Positions 39,980 through 48,992 of a stretch of DNA of 64,000 nt are shown piece by piece. Positions within the stretch are counted from its first letter, which is position 1; the number at the start of each line of letters is the position of its first letter. The DNA comes from Tritrichomonas musculus (Eukaryota; Parabasalia; Tritrichomonadida; Tritrichomonadidae). The translations under genes were made by a program, and so were the position numbers. Below the pieces are notes generated by a model, which was not told where the DNA came from, did not search any database, and saw only the letters and a program-made list of their open reading frames with translations. The DNA is taken from contig JAPFFF010000027.1 in assembly GCA_039105265.1 (NCBI GenBank), positions 62,001-126,000 of the forward strand, read 5' to 3'.

Positions 39980-41383
39980 ATGAGTTACCATCAGACATTC
40001 ATATTAGATGGAGAAATAATAAAATATTCCTTCCAATATAAAGTGCATCTTCAACATTTAGTTATAATTAAAGAAGAGATTGGAAGTTTATTACTAAATG
40101 ATGAACCATATTATGTTAAATCTAAAGTAAACCCAGAGAATTTCAAGAGCTTTTTAAAATATTGGTATGATAAAGAAAATCCAGAAATTACATCAGACAA
40201 TATTTATGATTATTTCCAACTTAGCCAAGAATTTGGGATAATGGAAGATCTTATAACAAATTCACAAGAAGCCCCAGCAATTCATTTATTATGCCTGAAG
40301 TGTTTCGATCAAACACAAACCGGACAGTTTTCAGATAATTTCATACATGAGGAATATATCGCCAAGCATTTAGATGAAATAATCCGAAACCACTCTAATT
40401 TACTCCAGCAAGTTCCAATATCTTCTCTTTATAATATTTTTAATCACAAAGCAAGACAAGTAAATCAAATTCGAGCTTATAATTTTATTTTGAATTCCAT
40501 TGAAAAAGTTCCCAATATATTCATTCTACTTGAAACGCTTGATTGTCCATCATTATCAAACGAAATCGTAAAAGAATGCATTTCAAATAAAGATGAACAT
40601 TTTGGCTTTATTCCAAATAATATTTTAGGTTTCATAGAAAACTTAATTGATGAAAATTCAGAGTTAAAAGAACAACTAAATTTAAGGAAACTATATTGTC
40701 ATCAATTCTTTTTAAATGATGACACAGATAAAGGAATCATTGCCTTTTTAGCATCAAACTCAGAGAAGTACGATCCATATTTTGTTGTATCTTTATCATC
40801 AAATGATATGTATAGTGTAATTTGTCCAATAAAGAATGAAAACAGTGATGTCAAATTATATGATGGTTTTCGTTCAAATACGAATTCAAAATATTGGGGA
40901 GATGAACCCAGAAATTCATCTTTTACAATTGAACTTCAAAAACCACAACTTGTATCGTCCATTAAATTTTATGGACCAAATAAAAATAATTATGGACCTA
41001 TTGTCGAAGCATTTTCATATACCATTAACAATAATGAAGAAAAAAATGTTTCTGTTGAAGAAATATTTCAAGATGATGACGTTAGTAAGAGAGTAGTAAC
41101 AGTGGAAATAAATCCACCTATTGATATTAAACAAATAAAAATAATGCCTAAAAATTCAGATAAAGAAAAAGAAATGACTTGGCCAATATTTGGAGGTTTA
41201 GAATTGTTTTATGACAATAAACCTGTTTTTGAATCACTCATACAAAAAAGTAAATATAAAGATCCACATAAATGTGGCGTTTATATTGATGCAACTTATA
41301 ATTTACAAGTCTTTTTTACAATTTACAAGAAGAATTTCCAAAAGGTTTGTATGTTACAACTTTCGACGTTGAAAATTCAATGA
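39980..41383 (+). CDS. Discoidin (F5/8 type C)-like domain protein, C-terminus damaged
   Basis: 467 residues from the ATG at 39980. The N-terminal half (FILDGEIIKYSFQYKVHLQH to about residue 220) is helical and resembles the BTB/BACK-like start of a trichomonad family. The second half carries a galactose-binding-like domain of the discoidin type (LYDGFRSNTNSKYWGDEPRN, FTIELQKPQLVSSIKFYG, IKQIKIMPKNS). Near 41300 the words AATTTACAAG are repeated 20 bp apart. Without the extra 20 bp the frame would read LQEEFPKGLYVTTFDVEN, so a duplication has probably shifted the frame before the TGA at 41381. More family-like sequence (DNIKNDEKDWITLPVDD) continues to 41605. Either the C-terminus is lost or the gene is a recent pseudogene. 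Confidence 0.6.
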   Translation: MSYHQTFILDGEIIKYSFQYKVHLQHLVIIKEEIGSLLLNDEPYYVKSKVNPENFKSFLKYWYDKENPEITSDNIYDYFQLSQEFGIMEDLITNSQEAPAIHLLCLKCFDQTQTGQFSDNFIHEEYIAKHLDEIIRNHSNLLQQVPISSLYNIFNHKARQVNQIRAYNFILNSIEKVPNIFILLETLDCPSLSNEIVKECISNKDEHFGFIPNNILGFIENLIDENSELKEQLNLRKLYCHQFFLNDDTDKGIIAFLASNSEKYDPYFVVSLSSNDMYSVICPIKNENSDVKLYDGFRSNTNSKYWGDEPRNSSFTIELQKPQLVSSIKFYGPNKNNYGPIVEAFSYTINNNEEKNVSVEEIFQDDDVSKRVVTVEINPPIDIKQIKIMPKNSDKEKEMTWPIFGGLELFYDNKPVFESLIQKSKYKDPHKCGVYIDATYNLQVFFTIYKKNFQKVCMLQLSTLKIQ

Positions 41384-41740
41384 GGGCATGCAATGATTAA
41401 TGGATATAAATTGCAAAAGATGGAAGATCACTTTATGTGCAGTTATGTAATTAAAGTAACTGACAATATCAAAAACGATGAAAAGGATTGGATAACATTG
41501 CCAGTGGATGACAATAAAGAAAAACTTGTCATTCAAATGAAATTTAACGTATATTATCCCGCAAAAATAATCAAAATTATTCAAACAGGAAAATGTTTAA
41601 TTTAAATGTCTCAAAAAATTATAAATTAGCATTTTATCATTTTGATATTTTTGGTCTTTATTTTCGAGATATTTAGTTTGATTAATTATCATTCTTTTTC
41701 AAGATCACAAATTATTTTTAAATAAAAGATATAAAACAAT

Positions 41741-42521
41741 AATAACAATAAATTATAACTTTATTCTAAATTAACATTTTCTTTCTCCTTTGTTTTGTTT
41801 ATTGGTAGATTAGATTAGATATTAAAACGTGATTAATTTTATTATGATAAGTTTATTATAAACAACTTCATAACAATGAACAATTAGAAGTATTTTCTTC
41901 AAAAAACGAAGGGTCTTAATTACCGCCAGAGTCGTAATATTTTATCGTGTGATGCTATTGAAGCAGTTGTTATATTTTTTTAAGTATTTCCTTTGGTGTT
42001 GATAACACTGCAATAAATACTTAAGTGTATAACAACTGCAGTAATAACGTGATACAGTCTCTAATTATGAACTCAAAACAATTGAACCATATGCTTGCAG
42101 GCATCATTTTTCATGTGCTTATTTTTTTAATTCAAAAAATGTTTTTTTTCATCTTTTGAGCAACAACATATGGCTGAAATTGACGAATATTCAGCAGGAA
42201 AGTCAAAATACATAAACATTTCCACCTGTTTGTATAATAAGATTAAAAAAAAAAAAATGTACATGATCAATTGATCATTTTCGTTATTATACAAAAATAT
42301 TTCTTTTTTAATACTATAAATTGTAAATTAGGCACTTAAAATATTGATGTAACTCATTTGGTATCTTTGAGACGAAACTTATTTTATTTTGTAAGCATTA
42401 TTAAATAAATTATAACTATATTCAAAATTAAATATTTTTTTCTCCCTTTTATTTGTTTATATGCATATTAGATGCTTATATCTATGATTTCCGACTGAAT
42501 TAAAACGTGATTAATTATTTA
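41741..42521. repeat. Pair of imperfect direct repeats
   Basis: Segments 41741-41839 and 42404-42521 share TAAATTATAACT.TATTC.AAATTAA, CTTTCTCC/TTTCTCCC words and an end TTAAAACGTGATTAATT. They are diverged copies about 660 bp apart, with a decayed hairpin gene fragment between them. They could be a local duplication or the remains of a terminal-repeat element. Confidence 0.45.
41901..42060. pseudogene. Inverted, fused copies of a membrane-protein gene fragment (hairpin)
   Basis: 41901-42000 matches the gene at 44806-45081 over its central part (ACCAGAGTTGTT.., TTATCGTGTGATG.TATTG, GCAGTTGTTATA, GTATTT.CTTTGGTGTT). 42004-42060 is a second copy of part of this sequence in reverse, meeting the first at GTGTT-GAT-AACAC. 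The result is a near-palindrome with arms of about 55 bp. No open frame remains. Confidence 0.65.
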
Positions 42522-42599
42522 AAAATAAATCATTCAATATTTGAAATAAATTCTTAGAAACCGTAAGTTTACACGCGGAAATTACAAAACAAAGTTTAA

Positions 42600-42837
42600 G
42601 GTACAATTCTCATACGTTTAGTAACTGTAAAACTTTTTGACACTTTAAGAAAAAGAAAAGACATGTTATATAAAAATTTTTTTTTAAAAAATTATACTTT
42701 TGAAAAATTTAATATAAAAAATAAAGCTCAGAATTTTAAATCTGACACTCATTCAAAAATAAACTTTTTCTGAGAGGTGCATTTTCACAAAATTTAAACG
42801 TTCTCTTTCTCAATATTTAACGTATGAGAATTGTACC
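42600..42837. mobile_element. 238-bp TTAA-flanked MITE
   Basis: Ends GGTACAATTCTCATACGTT and AACGTATGAGAATTGTACC are exact inverted repeats, with TTAA directly outside both (42596-42599 and 42838-42841). The inside is non-coding. TTAA duplication is the hallmark of piggyBac-type insertion. The element ends 30-70 bp before the candidate starts of the RRM gene, so it may form part of its promoter. Confidence 0.8.
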
Positions 42838-42871
42838 TTAAAATTATTGGGGGAAAAAAAATAATAAACGT

Positions 42872-43840
42872 ATGGTTATTTATAAACGAACACTTTTTTA
42901 TTTGATTATGAAAAATAGCATATTTGCAACAAAAGCACTATCGAATACTGTATCTGTTAGCAATTTAGATTTTTCAGAAAACGAGGAAACAATTAAATCA
43001 TATTTTTCAAAAGCAGGAGAAATATCAAACATTAGACTTATTCGAAATAAAAAAAATCAGTCTAAAGGTCTTGCATATGTGACTTATGAAAATGCAGAAG
43101 ATGCATTAACAGCTGTTAACATGTTGCATTATACAATTTTGAATGGTAAGCAGCTAACTGTAAAATTTTATAAAGAGAGGAAGAAATCAAGCCAGGCAAA
43201 AGAAAGCCAAAACGATGGTGATAATGACAAAATAGTGAAAAAAATCGATGCCCTTGAAAAAGAACTTGATGAGTTAAAAGATATTTTGAAATCCAAAAAG
43301 AAAAGTGATAAAAAGGAACAAAATAAATCGCTTGAATTCACTAATTTGGTTCCAGTTGGACAATCATGGAAAATTGAATTGCCTCATAGAAATTGGATGG
43401 AATATGAAGGTAAACGATATGTTGTAGAAACATCCAGTGTTAATCGAATTGATGAAGGAAATAGTTATCCTTACCATTTATTCAACGGATTAAGTGAAAT
43501 TAAAAATGGAAGAATATGGGCTACTGATCCTGATCAATATAATGCATTCATCACAATAATCTTCCCCGTTCCAGTGGTTGCAAACGTTTTGACAATGATG
43601 GCAAGAGATGGAGATAATTCTCAGCAAGCTCCAACAAGCTTTGAAGTCGTTGGCGTTACAAATGGAACTATCAATAGTTTGAAAAAGTTCAATAAAGTGG
43701 CTTGGGCGCCAAATTCACAGGCGACTTTTACTTTTTCTAATAGAAAAAAGTTCTCTGAGTATACAATATACTTCTCGGAAAACAATTGTCAACAAAAAAG
43801 CTTCGGATTAGCTCAATTGAATTTGGGAACAAAAAAGTAA
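42872..43840 (+). CDS. RRM protein with C-terminal discoidin-like domain
   Basis: 322 residues (310 if the second ATG at 42908 is used). An RNA recognition motif spans about residues 25-105, with RNP2-like VSVSNL and RNP1 KGLAYVTY. A Lys/Glu-rich helix (DKIVKKIDALEKELDELKDI) follows. The C-terminal half (about 160-322) is beta-rich: FTNLVPVGQSWKIELPHRNW, LFNGLSEIKNGRIWATDPDQ and SEYTIYFSENNCQQKSFGLA. It resembles the galactose-binding-like (F5/8C) fold in which DP.. and W mark the first strands. This combination of RNA-binding and discoidin-like domains is unusual. A MITE lies just upstream. No clear Initiator is present. Confidence 0.75.
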   Translation: MVIYKRTLFYLIMKNSIFATKALSNTVSVSNLDFSENEETIKSYFSKAGEISNIRLIRNKKNQSKGLAYVTYENAEDALTAVNMLHYTILNGKQLTVKFYKERKKSSQAKESQNDGDNDKIVKKIDALEKELDELKDILKSKKKSDKKEQNKSLEFTNLVPVGQSWKIELPHRNWMEYEGKRYVVETSSVNRIDEGNSYPYHLFNGLSEIKNGRIWATDPDQYNAFITIIFPVPVVANVLTMMARDGDNSQQAPTSFEVVGVTNGTINSLKKFNKVAWAPNSQATFTFSNRKKFSEYTIYFSENNCQQKSFGLAQLNLGTKK

Positions 43841-44795
43841 TTATCTGGTTAATAAAAATATTTTGCTAAGAGGAATTAAATTTGATGAGAAAATATGAAT
43901 GCTTGTTATTGAAATCAGATGTCAGATTTAATTCAAAAATTGAATTAAATTGATGGAGTTATTCAATTTTTTTATAAAAATTCAGAAAAAAAAAAAAAAA
44001 AAAATTGATAGCATCACAAGCATAAAATATTAATAGGTGGATTATTTTATTTATATCGTATGTTCTTTATAAATTGCTTGATTCAATAAGAAATATTTTC
44101 AGACAAATTCTTATTCCAGAGTGGAAAGTGTTCTTTCAAAAAGTGGTTTGCTTTACTTCATATTTTGGAATTAAGATAGAAAATTGAAAATAGCAAAACA
44201 AAAAAAGGGAAAGAAAATCATTTAAGTGAAATGAGTTGAGAAATTCGGACTTTCAAAATATGAATTAAAAAATGAGAAAGACAATATTTTCATTTCATTG
44301 AATTTTGGTTAAAATAAAAATCAAAAATATCTTAACAAGGTTTGTTTTATCCTTGAGTCCGAGATTATGAGCAAGTATATTATAAGTTATTTAATTAATC
44401 ATTATTTATTCATTATTATATAAAAACGAAGATTTTATGATAGATATAGATGAAAAATATACAATAGACTTAAAATAAATAGATATAATATTTTAAAATA
44501 TAATTGTATATCTTGTTATTTGTTAAATCAATGAAAATATAATATATTTAGATAATATATTGATAATATAAAATACAAACAACATAATTAATCTAGTTTT
44601 AAAAAACAAAAAATTAAAAATAATTTAGATAAAACTATATTTCTGTTATTCTGAATTATGAATGTTTATTTAAAATTTAAGAGAATAAAAAAATTAAGAC
44701 CATTTTTATTTTAAAAAAGTGAAAAAATAAAAGATATAAAAAAATAATAATTCAAATATTTGAATGATAATCAAATTAAAATAATGAAAGATATT
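43841..44795. other. Gene-poor intergenic region
   Basis: About 950 bp, extremely AT-rich, with an A20 tract near 43985. No coding, tRNA or paired-repeat signal recognised. Confidence 0.6.
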
Positions 44796-44805
44796 TCATA
44801 TTTAT

Positions 44806-45081
44806 ATGATCTTTTTATTAGCTTTATTAGCAACTTCAAAACAAAATAATCAACAATCAGACGAATATTCTACCAAAAAACGAGAGACCTTAATTCCAAC
44901 CAGAGTTGTTATAGGAATTATTTTATCGTGTGATGTTATTGCTGCAGTTGTTATATTTTTGAGTATTTACTTTGGTGTTATCAAGGAATGGAATAATATT
45001 GATCAAGAAAACATATTCGATGTTGAAAAAAATTTCAGTGAATATCCTAATGAAAACAAAGAAAGAATTAACCTGGTTTGA
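44806..45081 (+). CDS. Small single-pass membrane protein
   Basis: 91 residues: a short hydrophobic start (MIFLLALLATS), a polar stretch with RETLIPTR, then one membrane segment (VVIGIILSCDVIAAVVIFLS, continuing IYFGV) and a charged cytoplasmic tail. The ectodomain is only about 25 residues, a layout like that of the protein at 15851-16363. An Initiator-like TCATAT begins 10 bases upstream. Decayed inverted copies of its centre lie at 41901-42060, so this belongs to a duplicating family. Function unknown. Confidence 0.5.
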   Translation: MIFLLALLATSKQNNQQSDEYSTKKRETLIPTRVVIGIILSCDVIAAVVIFLSIYFGVIKEWNNIDQENIFDVEKNFSEYPNENKERINLV

Positions 45082-45488
45082 AAATATTCCTAACCATATA
45101 TTTTTAAACCCAAAATCTTGTATATAAATATAAATATAGATAATAAACTAATAATAAATATACTTTTCTTATATTTTTAATCAAAATCCAGTATTTAACT
45201 TAACATTTTTTTGAATTATCATAATAGTAATATAAATTTATATATATATATATATAAAATAAAATAAAAAAAATGATTATCCATCAAATTTATTTTTCAC
45301 CTAAACTGAATCGCAAAACCCGGACATACCAAAAACAAAATAATCAATAAAAAATTTAAAAGATCAATTCGAATTAGATCTGTCCAGTTTACAATTCATC
45401 TTTTTTTTTTTTTTACATCAAATCCACCTAAAAACAAACAAACAAACAAAAAGCATTACGTAATGAAATGTTTATTACAAAAAAAAAA
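45082..45488. other. Convergent intergenic region
   Basis: AT-rich; includes a short TA dinucleotide tract near 45240. Nothing recognised. Confidence 0.5.
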
Positions 45489-48400
45489 TCACTTTCGCTT
45501 TATTATAGGGATGTTGCCTGATGAAGGAAGAACAGGCTGGATTCTTGGTCTGTACTTGTTAATGGCAACTCTCTTCTTCTTTGGCGGTGTTGGCTTAACA
45601 ACAGGAACCTTGCTCTTAGTTGATGACTTCAGCAATGACTTAGTCAAGTCGCCTTCATCGTCGCTACTAAAAGTGACGACATCATCATCTTTATCATCCT
45701 TTTTATCGTCATCATCATCGTCGTCATCGTCATCCTTGCCTCCGTCATCAGAATCCGTGCTCAATACAACTTCATCTTTAATGCCATCTTCATCATCGCT
45801 CGCTTTATCATCATATTCTTCAGAGCTGCTCTTGTCGTCGTATCCTCCTCCACTCACTTCAAGTCGCGCAATTTCAACGCTATCGTCTTCGCTTTTATCT
45901 TCGAGTCGCTTGAGAAGCTCTTCTTTCTCTTTCTCAAGCTTCTTCAGCAAATTGGCGAGCCTTTGGTTCTCTTTTTGGGCATTGCTTATCTCTCGGTCTT
46001 TCGATTTGAGCGCGTCTTCTTTCTCTTGCTCTTTCGCTCTAAGCGCGTCCTGCATCTCTTGCTCCTTTGCTTTAAGTGCGTCATCGTCTGTTGTCTTTTT
46101 GCTTTTCGCTTTATCAAGTTGCGACTTCAGCTTTTCATTCTCCTTTTTGAGAGAATTTATCTCTCTGTTTTTCACCCTCAAAGCGTTCGCCTTCTCTGTG
46201 TCTTTGGCTTTCAGAGCGTCCTCTTTCTCTTGGTCCTTCGCTCTGAGTGCTTCTTCTTTCTCTTGCTCTTTCGCTCTGAGTGCTTCTTCCATTTCTTGCT
46301 CTTTCGCTCTGAGTGCTTCTTCTTTTTCTTGATCCTTCGCTCTGAGCGCGTCATCGTCTGTTGTCTTTTTGCTTTTCGCTTTATCAAGTTGCGACTTCAG
46401 CTTTTCATTCTCCTTTTTGAGAGAATTTATCTCTCTGTTTTTCACCCTCAAAGCGTTCGCTTTCTCTGTGTCTTTAGCCTTCAGAGCGTCCTCTTTCTCT
46501 TGGTCTTTCGCTCTGAGTACTGCTTCCTTTTCTTGCTCTTTTGCTCTGAGTGCTTCTTCTTTCTCTTGTTCTTTGGCTCTCAAAGCGTCTTCCTTTTCTT
46601 GATTTTTCGCTCTTATTGCGCTTTCTTTCTCTCTGTCCTTCGCCTTCACTGCGTCTTCCTTCTCTTTTTGCGCTTTCTTCAGCAAATCTGACAACTGAGC
46701 GACATTCCTCTTAAGAGCAGCGATTTCTCTGTCTTTTGCATCACTTCCATCCTTAGATTTGCCAGTGTCATCCTTACTCTTTGACTTGCCATCATCCTTA
46801 CTTTTCGACTTGCCATCATCGTCTTTGCTCTTTGACTTGCCATCATCGTCTTTGCTCTTTGACTTGCCATCATCTTTACTTTTTGACTTGCCATCATCGT
46901 CTTTGCTCTTTGACTTGCCATCATCTTTACTTTTCGACTTGCCATCATCGTCTTTGCTCTTTGACTTGCCATCATCGTCTTTGCTCTTTGACTTGCCATA
47001 ATCGTCTTTGCTCTTTGACTTGCCATCATCGTCTTTGCTCTTTGACTTGCCATCATCGTCTTTGCTCTTTGACTTGCCATCATCGTCTTTGCTCTTTGAC
47101 TTGCCATCATTGTCTTTGCTCTTTGACTTGCCATCATCGTCTTTGCTCTTTGACTTGCCATCATTGTCTTTGCTCTTTGACTTGCCATCATCGTCTTTGC
47201 TCTTTGACTTACTAGTGTCATCCTTGTCTTTTGCTTTTGACTTTCCGGAGCCTTTTTTCTTTGGATCGTCAGTTCCTCCTTCATCGGATGACTTATACAG
47301 TCCACTTTTGAATGCGTCAAGCCTCTTCCTTTGGTTTGCGAGACGCTCAGCTCTAGAAGGATCGAAAGCCGTCTTTGTCAATTCTCCGAAGTCGATCACG
47401 TCCTCATCGTATCTGTTTTTCGTTGGCTTCAGAGGAGGCGCCACATCTGGATGCCTCACCGAGAAGTTATCGAAGACGAGTCCAGTGTTCTTTACCACAG
47501 GCATCGTAATCTCAGGCTTATCGATGTCATACAGATCGAAGTTCTTTTCGCAGTAGACGAGAATGTAGCAATCCTCAAAAAGGTCGCATTTCTGCTCTCT
47601 GTGAATAATTATAGTTATTATGTCGTCGTTTCCAACGGCGTCACATCTAGTAGAGAAGACGTTAGCATTGTGTGAAAAAGAGGAACGTTTCCTGTATCGA
47701 CAAGTACTAAGGTCAAATTTTTGACCTTGGTTGTGAATTGTGTAAACTTCACAAAAAGGGCTGGCAAACAAAGTACTTTTCTCCTCATTGAAAAGTTTGT
47801 TTCGTTTCTCGACGAGGATGTGAAAATGAACTTTTTCGTCTTTTCCGATCGGCTCTGTTATTTTAAAGGCGAAATTCGGCAGTTGATTGGCCTTTCCTTC
47901 TTTGGATTCAATGTCATAACCGTCGTGGTCACCTGGCTGCAATTGCACTGAATATCGGCGCGCATACCATTTTGGCCGAATCGGTTTTGCCACGCTAACG
48001 TCTGTGAAATATCTTAAGAAGTCTTTCTCTATCATCCAAAAAGTGCCATCTTCAGCATCTCTCCAGCCGAGGCCTTCCTTTAGTTCCTCTGTCCAAAGTG
48101 GCGATTTGTCCGACCAGTCCCCGCTCCATTCATTCTTTCCGTGCGGGTTCCTTAGGCATAAAAAGTGTTTGTTATCGTGTTCTCGCGCTTTTAAAAGCAA
48201 GTAACAATGTTTTGCGATGAGACCTTTATTTTTAATTTCATCAGATGTAACACCATTTTGATTCTTGGATAAGTCAATGGACGTGCCCATAACTCCACCT
48301 TGTTTTTGGTATTTCATTATCCTTTCAAAAATGGACATTTTGGAAATTTTTTCTGATTTGGAAAGATCTTCAAATTTCTTGACCATGGGATAATAACCAA

Positions 48401-48992
48401 ATAAGTTGTAGATCGATTGTGTTATGTCTCCTCCAACAATATCAGAGTATGAGCCGTTTAATTTGGCAAAAGCTTTCTCTACAAGACAGAACCAAGGCGA
48501 TTGTGATTTATCTAAAGGTCGACTATGCTTGAATTGCCCATATATTGTGGGAACAAGAGTATCGATTAAAACTGGTGTTCGACGGCCAAAACAATGGAAG
48601 TATACAACAACTGCTCCGCATTTAATATTAATTGAATCTTCTTGCTTACCTAAAATCCTATTTGGCGTATCAAATTCAAAAAGAGATGGAACTAAATATG
48701 GGTGTTTGGCAACTAGAGATAAGGCGGCTACAAAATAACAATCGCCAATGCCTCCTTGTCCAACAAAATCTGGATTAATAAGATCTTCTTTAAATAGTGG
48801 TGCATTATAATATTCATCAACTCTAACCCAGCCTTCCACTCCTTTCAGACAATCATAATCTCGTTCAATAATTTTGGCTGTAGGATGAAAATTAGGATCA
48901 ACAAATGGTTCGCCCGTCTTTTTATATTTGTTCAAAATAGACTTAAGTTGTTGGGCTTCTTGTTTGAAGTCTTTATATTTCTTGCTTTCCAT
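45489..48992 (-). CDS. Calpain-like cysteine peptidase with repeat and coiled-coil tail
   Basis: 1167 residues. The peptidase core (about 55-300) has the papain-fold triad of calpains: Cys85 in GQGGIGDCYFVAAL, His262 in LIAKHCYLLL, Asn282 in LRNPHGKNEW. The Trp after the catalytic Cys is Tyr and the Trp after NP is His, small departures from classic calpain. A beta-sandwich region (about 340-510) follows. Residues about 575-755 are Lys/Ser/Asp repeats of the KSKSKDDDG type. Then come a Glu/Lys/Arg coiled coil (ALRAKEQEKE units) to about 1010, an acidic run with ten Asp, and a basic end with PPKKKRV, which resembles a classic nuclear signal. Calpains cleave targets in limited fashion, often Ca2+-dependent. 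No EF-hand is present here. The frame is intact. Confidence 0.88.
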   Translation of the reverse strand: MESKKYKDFKQEAQQLKSILNKYKKTGEPFVDPNFHPTAKIIERDYDCLKGVEGWVRVDEYYNAPLFKEDLINPDFVGQGGIGDCYFVAALSLVAKHPYLVPSLFEFDTPNRILGKQEDSINIKCGAVVVYFHCFGRRTPVLIDTLVPTIYGQFKHSRPLDKSQSPWFCLVEKAFAKLNGSYSDIVGGDITQSIYNLFGYYPMVKKFEDLSKSEKISKMSIFERIMKYQKQGGVMGTSIDLSKNQNGVTSDEIKNKGLIAKHCYLLLKAREHDNKHFLCLRNPHGKNEWSGDWSDKSPLWTEELKEGLGWRDAEDGTFWMIEKDFLRYFTDVSVAKPIRPKWYARRYSVQLQPGDHDGYDIESKEGKANQLPNFAFKITEPIGKDEKVHFHILVEKRNKLFNEEKSTLFASPFCEVYTIHNQGQKFDLSTCRYRKRSSFSHNANVFSTRCDAVGNDDIITIIIHREQKCDLFEDCYILVYCEKNFDLYDIDKPEITMPVVKNTGLVFDNFSVRHPDVAPPLKPTKNRYDEDVIDFGELTKTAFDPSRAERLANQRKRLDAFKSGLYKSSDEGGTDDPKKKGSGKSKAKDKDDTSKSKSKDDDGKSKSKDNDGKSKSKDDDGKSKSKDNDGKSKSKDDDGKSKSKDDDGKSKSKDDDGKSKSKDDYGKSKSKDDDGKSKSKDDDGKSKSKDDGKSKSKDDDGKSKSKDDGKSKSKDDDGKSKSKDDDGKSKSKDDGKSKSKDDTGKSKDGSDAKDREIAALKRNVAQLSDLLKKAQKEKEDAVKAKDREKESAIRAKNQEKEDALRAKEQEKEEALRAKEQEKEAVLRAKDQEKEDALKAKDTEKANALRVKNREINSLKKENEKLKSQLDKAKSKKTTDDDALRAKDQEKEEALRAKEQEMEEALRAKEQEKEEALRAKDQEKEDALKAKDTEKANALRVKNREINSLKKENEKLKSQLDKAKSKKTTDDDALKAKEQEMQDALRAKEQEKEDALKSKDREISNAQKENQRLANLLKKLEKEKEELLKRLEDKSEDDSVEIARLEVSGGGYDDKSSSEEYDDKASDDEDGIKDEVVLSTDSDDGGKDDDDDDDDDDKKDDKDDDVVTFSSDDEGDLTKSLLKSSTKSKVPVVKPTPPKKKRVAINKYRPRIQPVLPSSGNIPIIKRK
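46081..46515 (-). repeat. 270-bp internal duplication in the calpain-like gene
   Basis: 46081-46245 is repeated almost exactly at 46351-46515. Both copies encode NALRVKNREINSLKKENEKL and KSQLDKAKSKKTTDDD. The offset of 270 bp keeps the reading frame. Confidence 0.85.
46780..47215 (-). repeat. 24-27-bp tandem repeat encoding KSKSKDDDG
   Basis: About 17 units in the calpain-like gene, most 27 bp, some 24 bp with one fewer Asp codon. Very low divergence between units indicates recent expansion. Confidence 0.9.

Noticed and set aside
45463-46332. Plus-strand Ser-rich ORF of 289 residues, and other plus-strand ORFs to 47215
   Set aside because: Antisense shadows of the calpain-like gene's low-complexity tail; no start context or domain.
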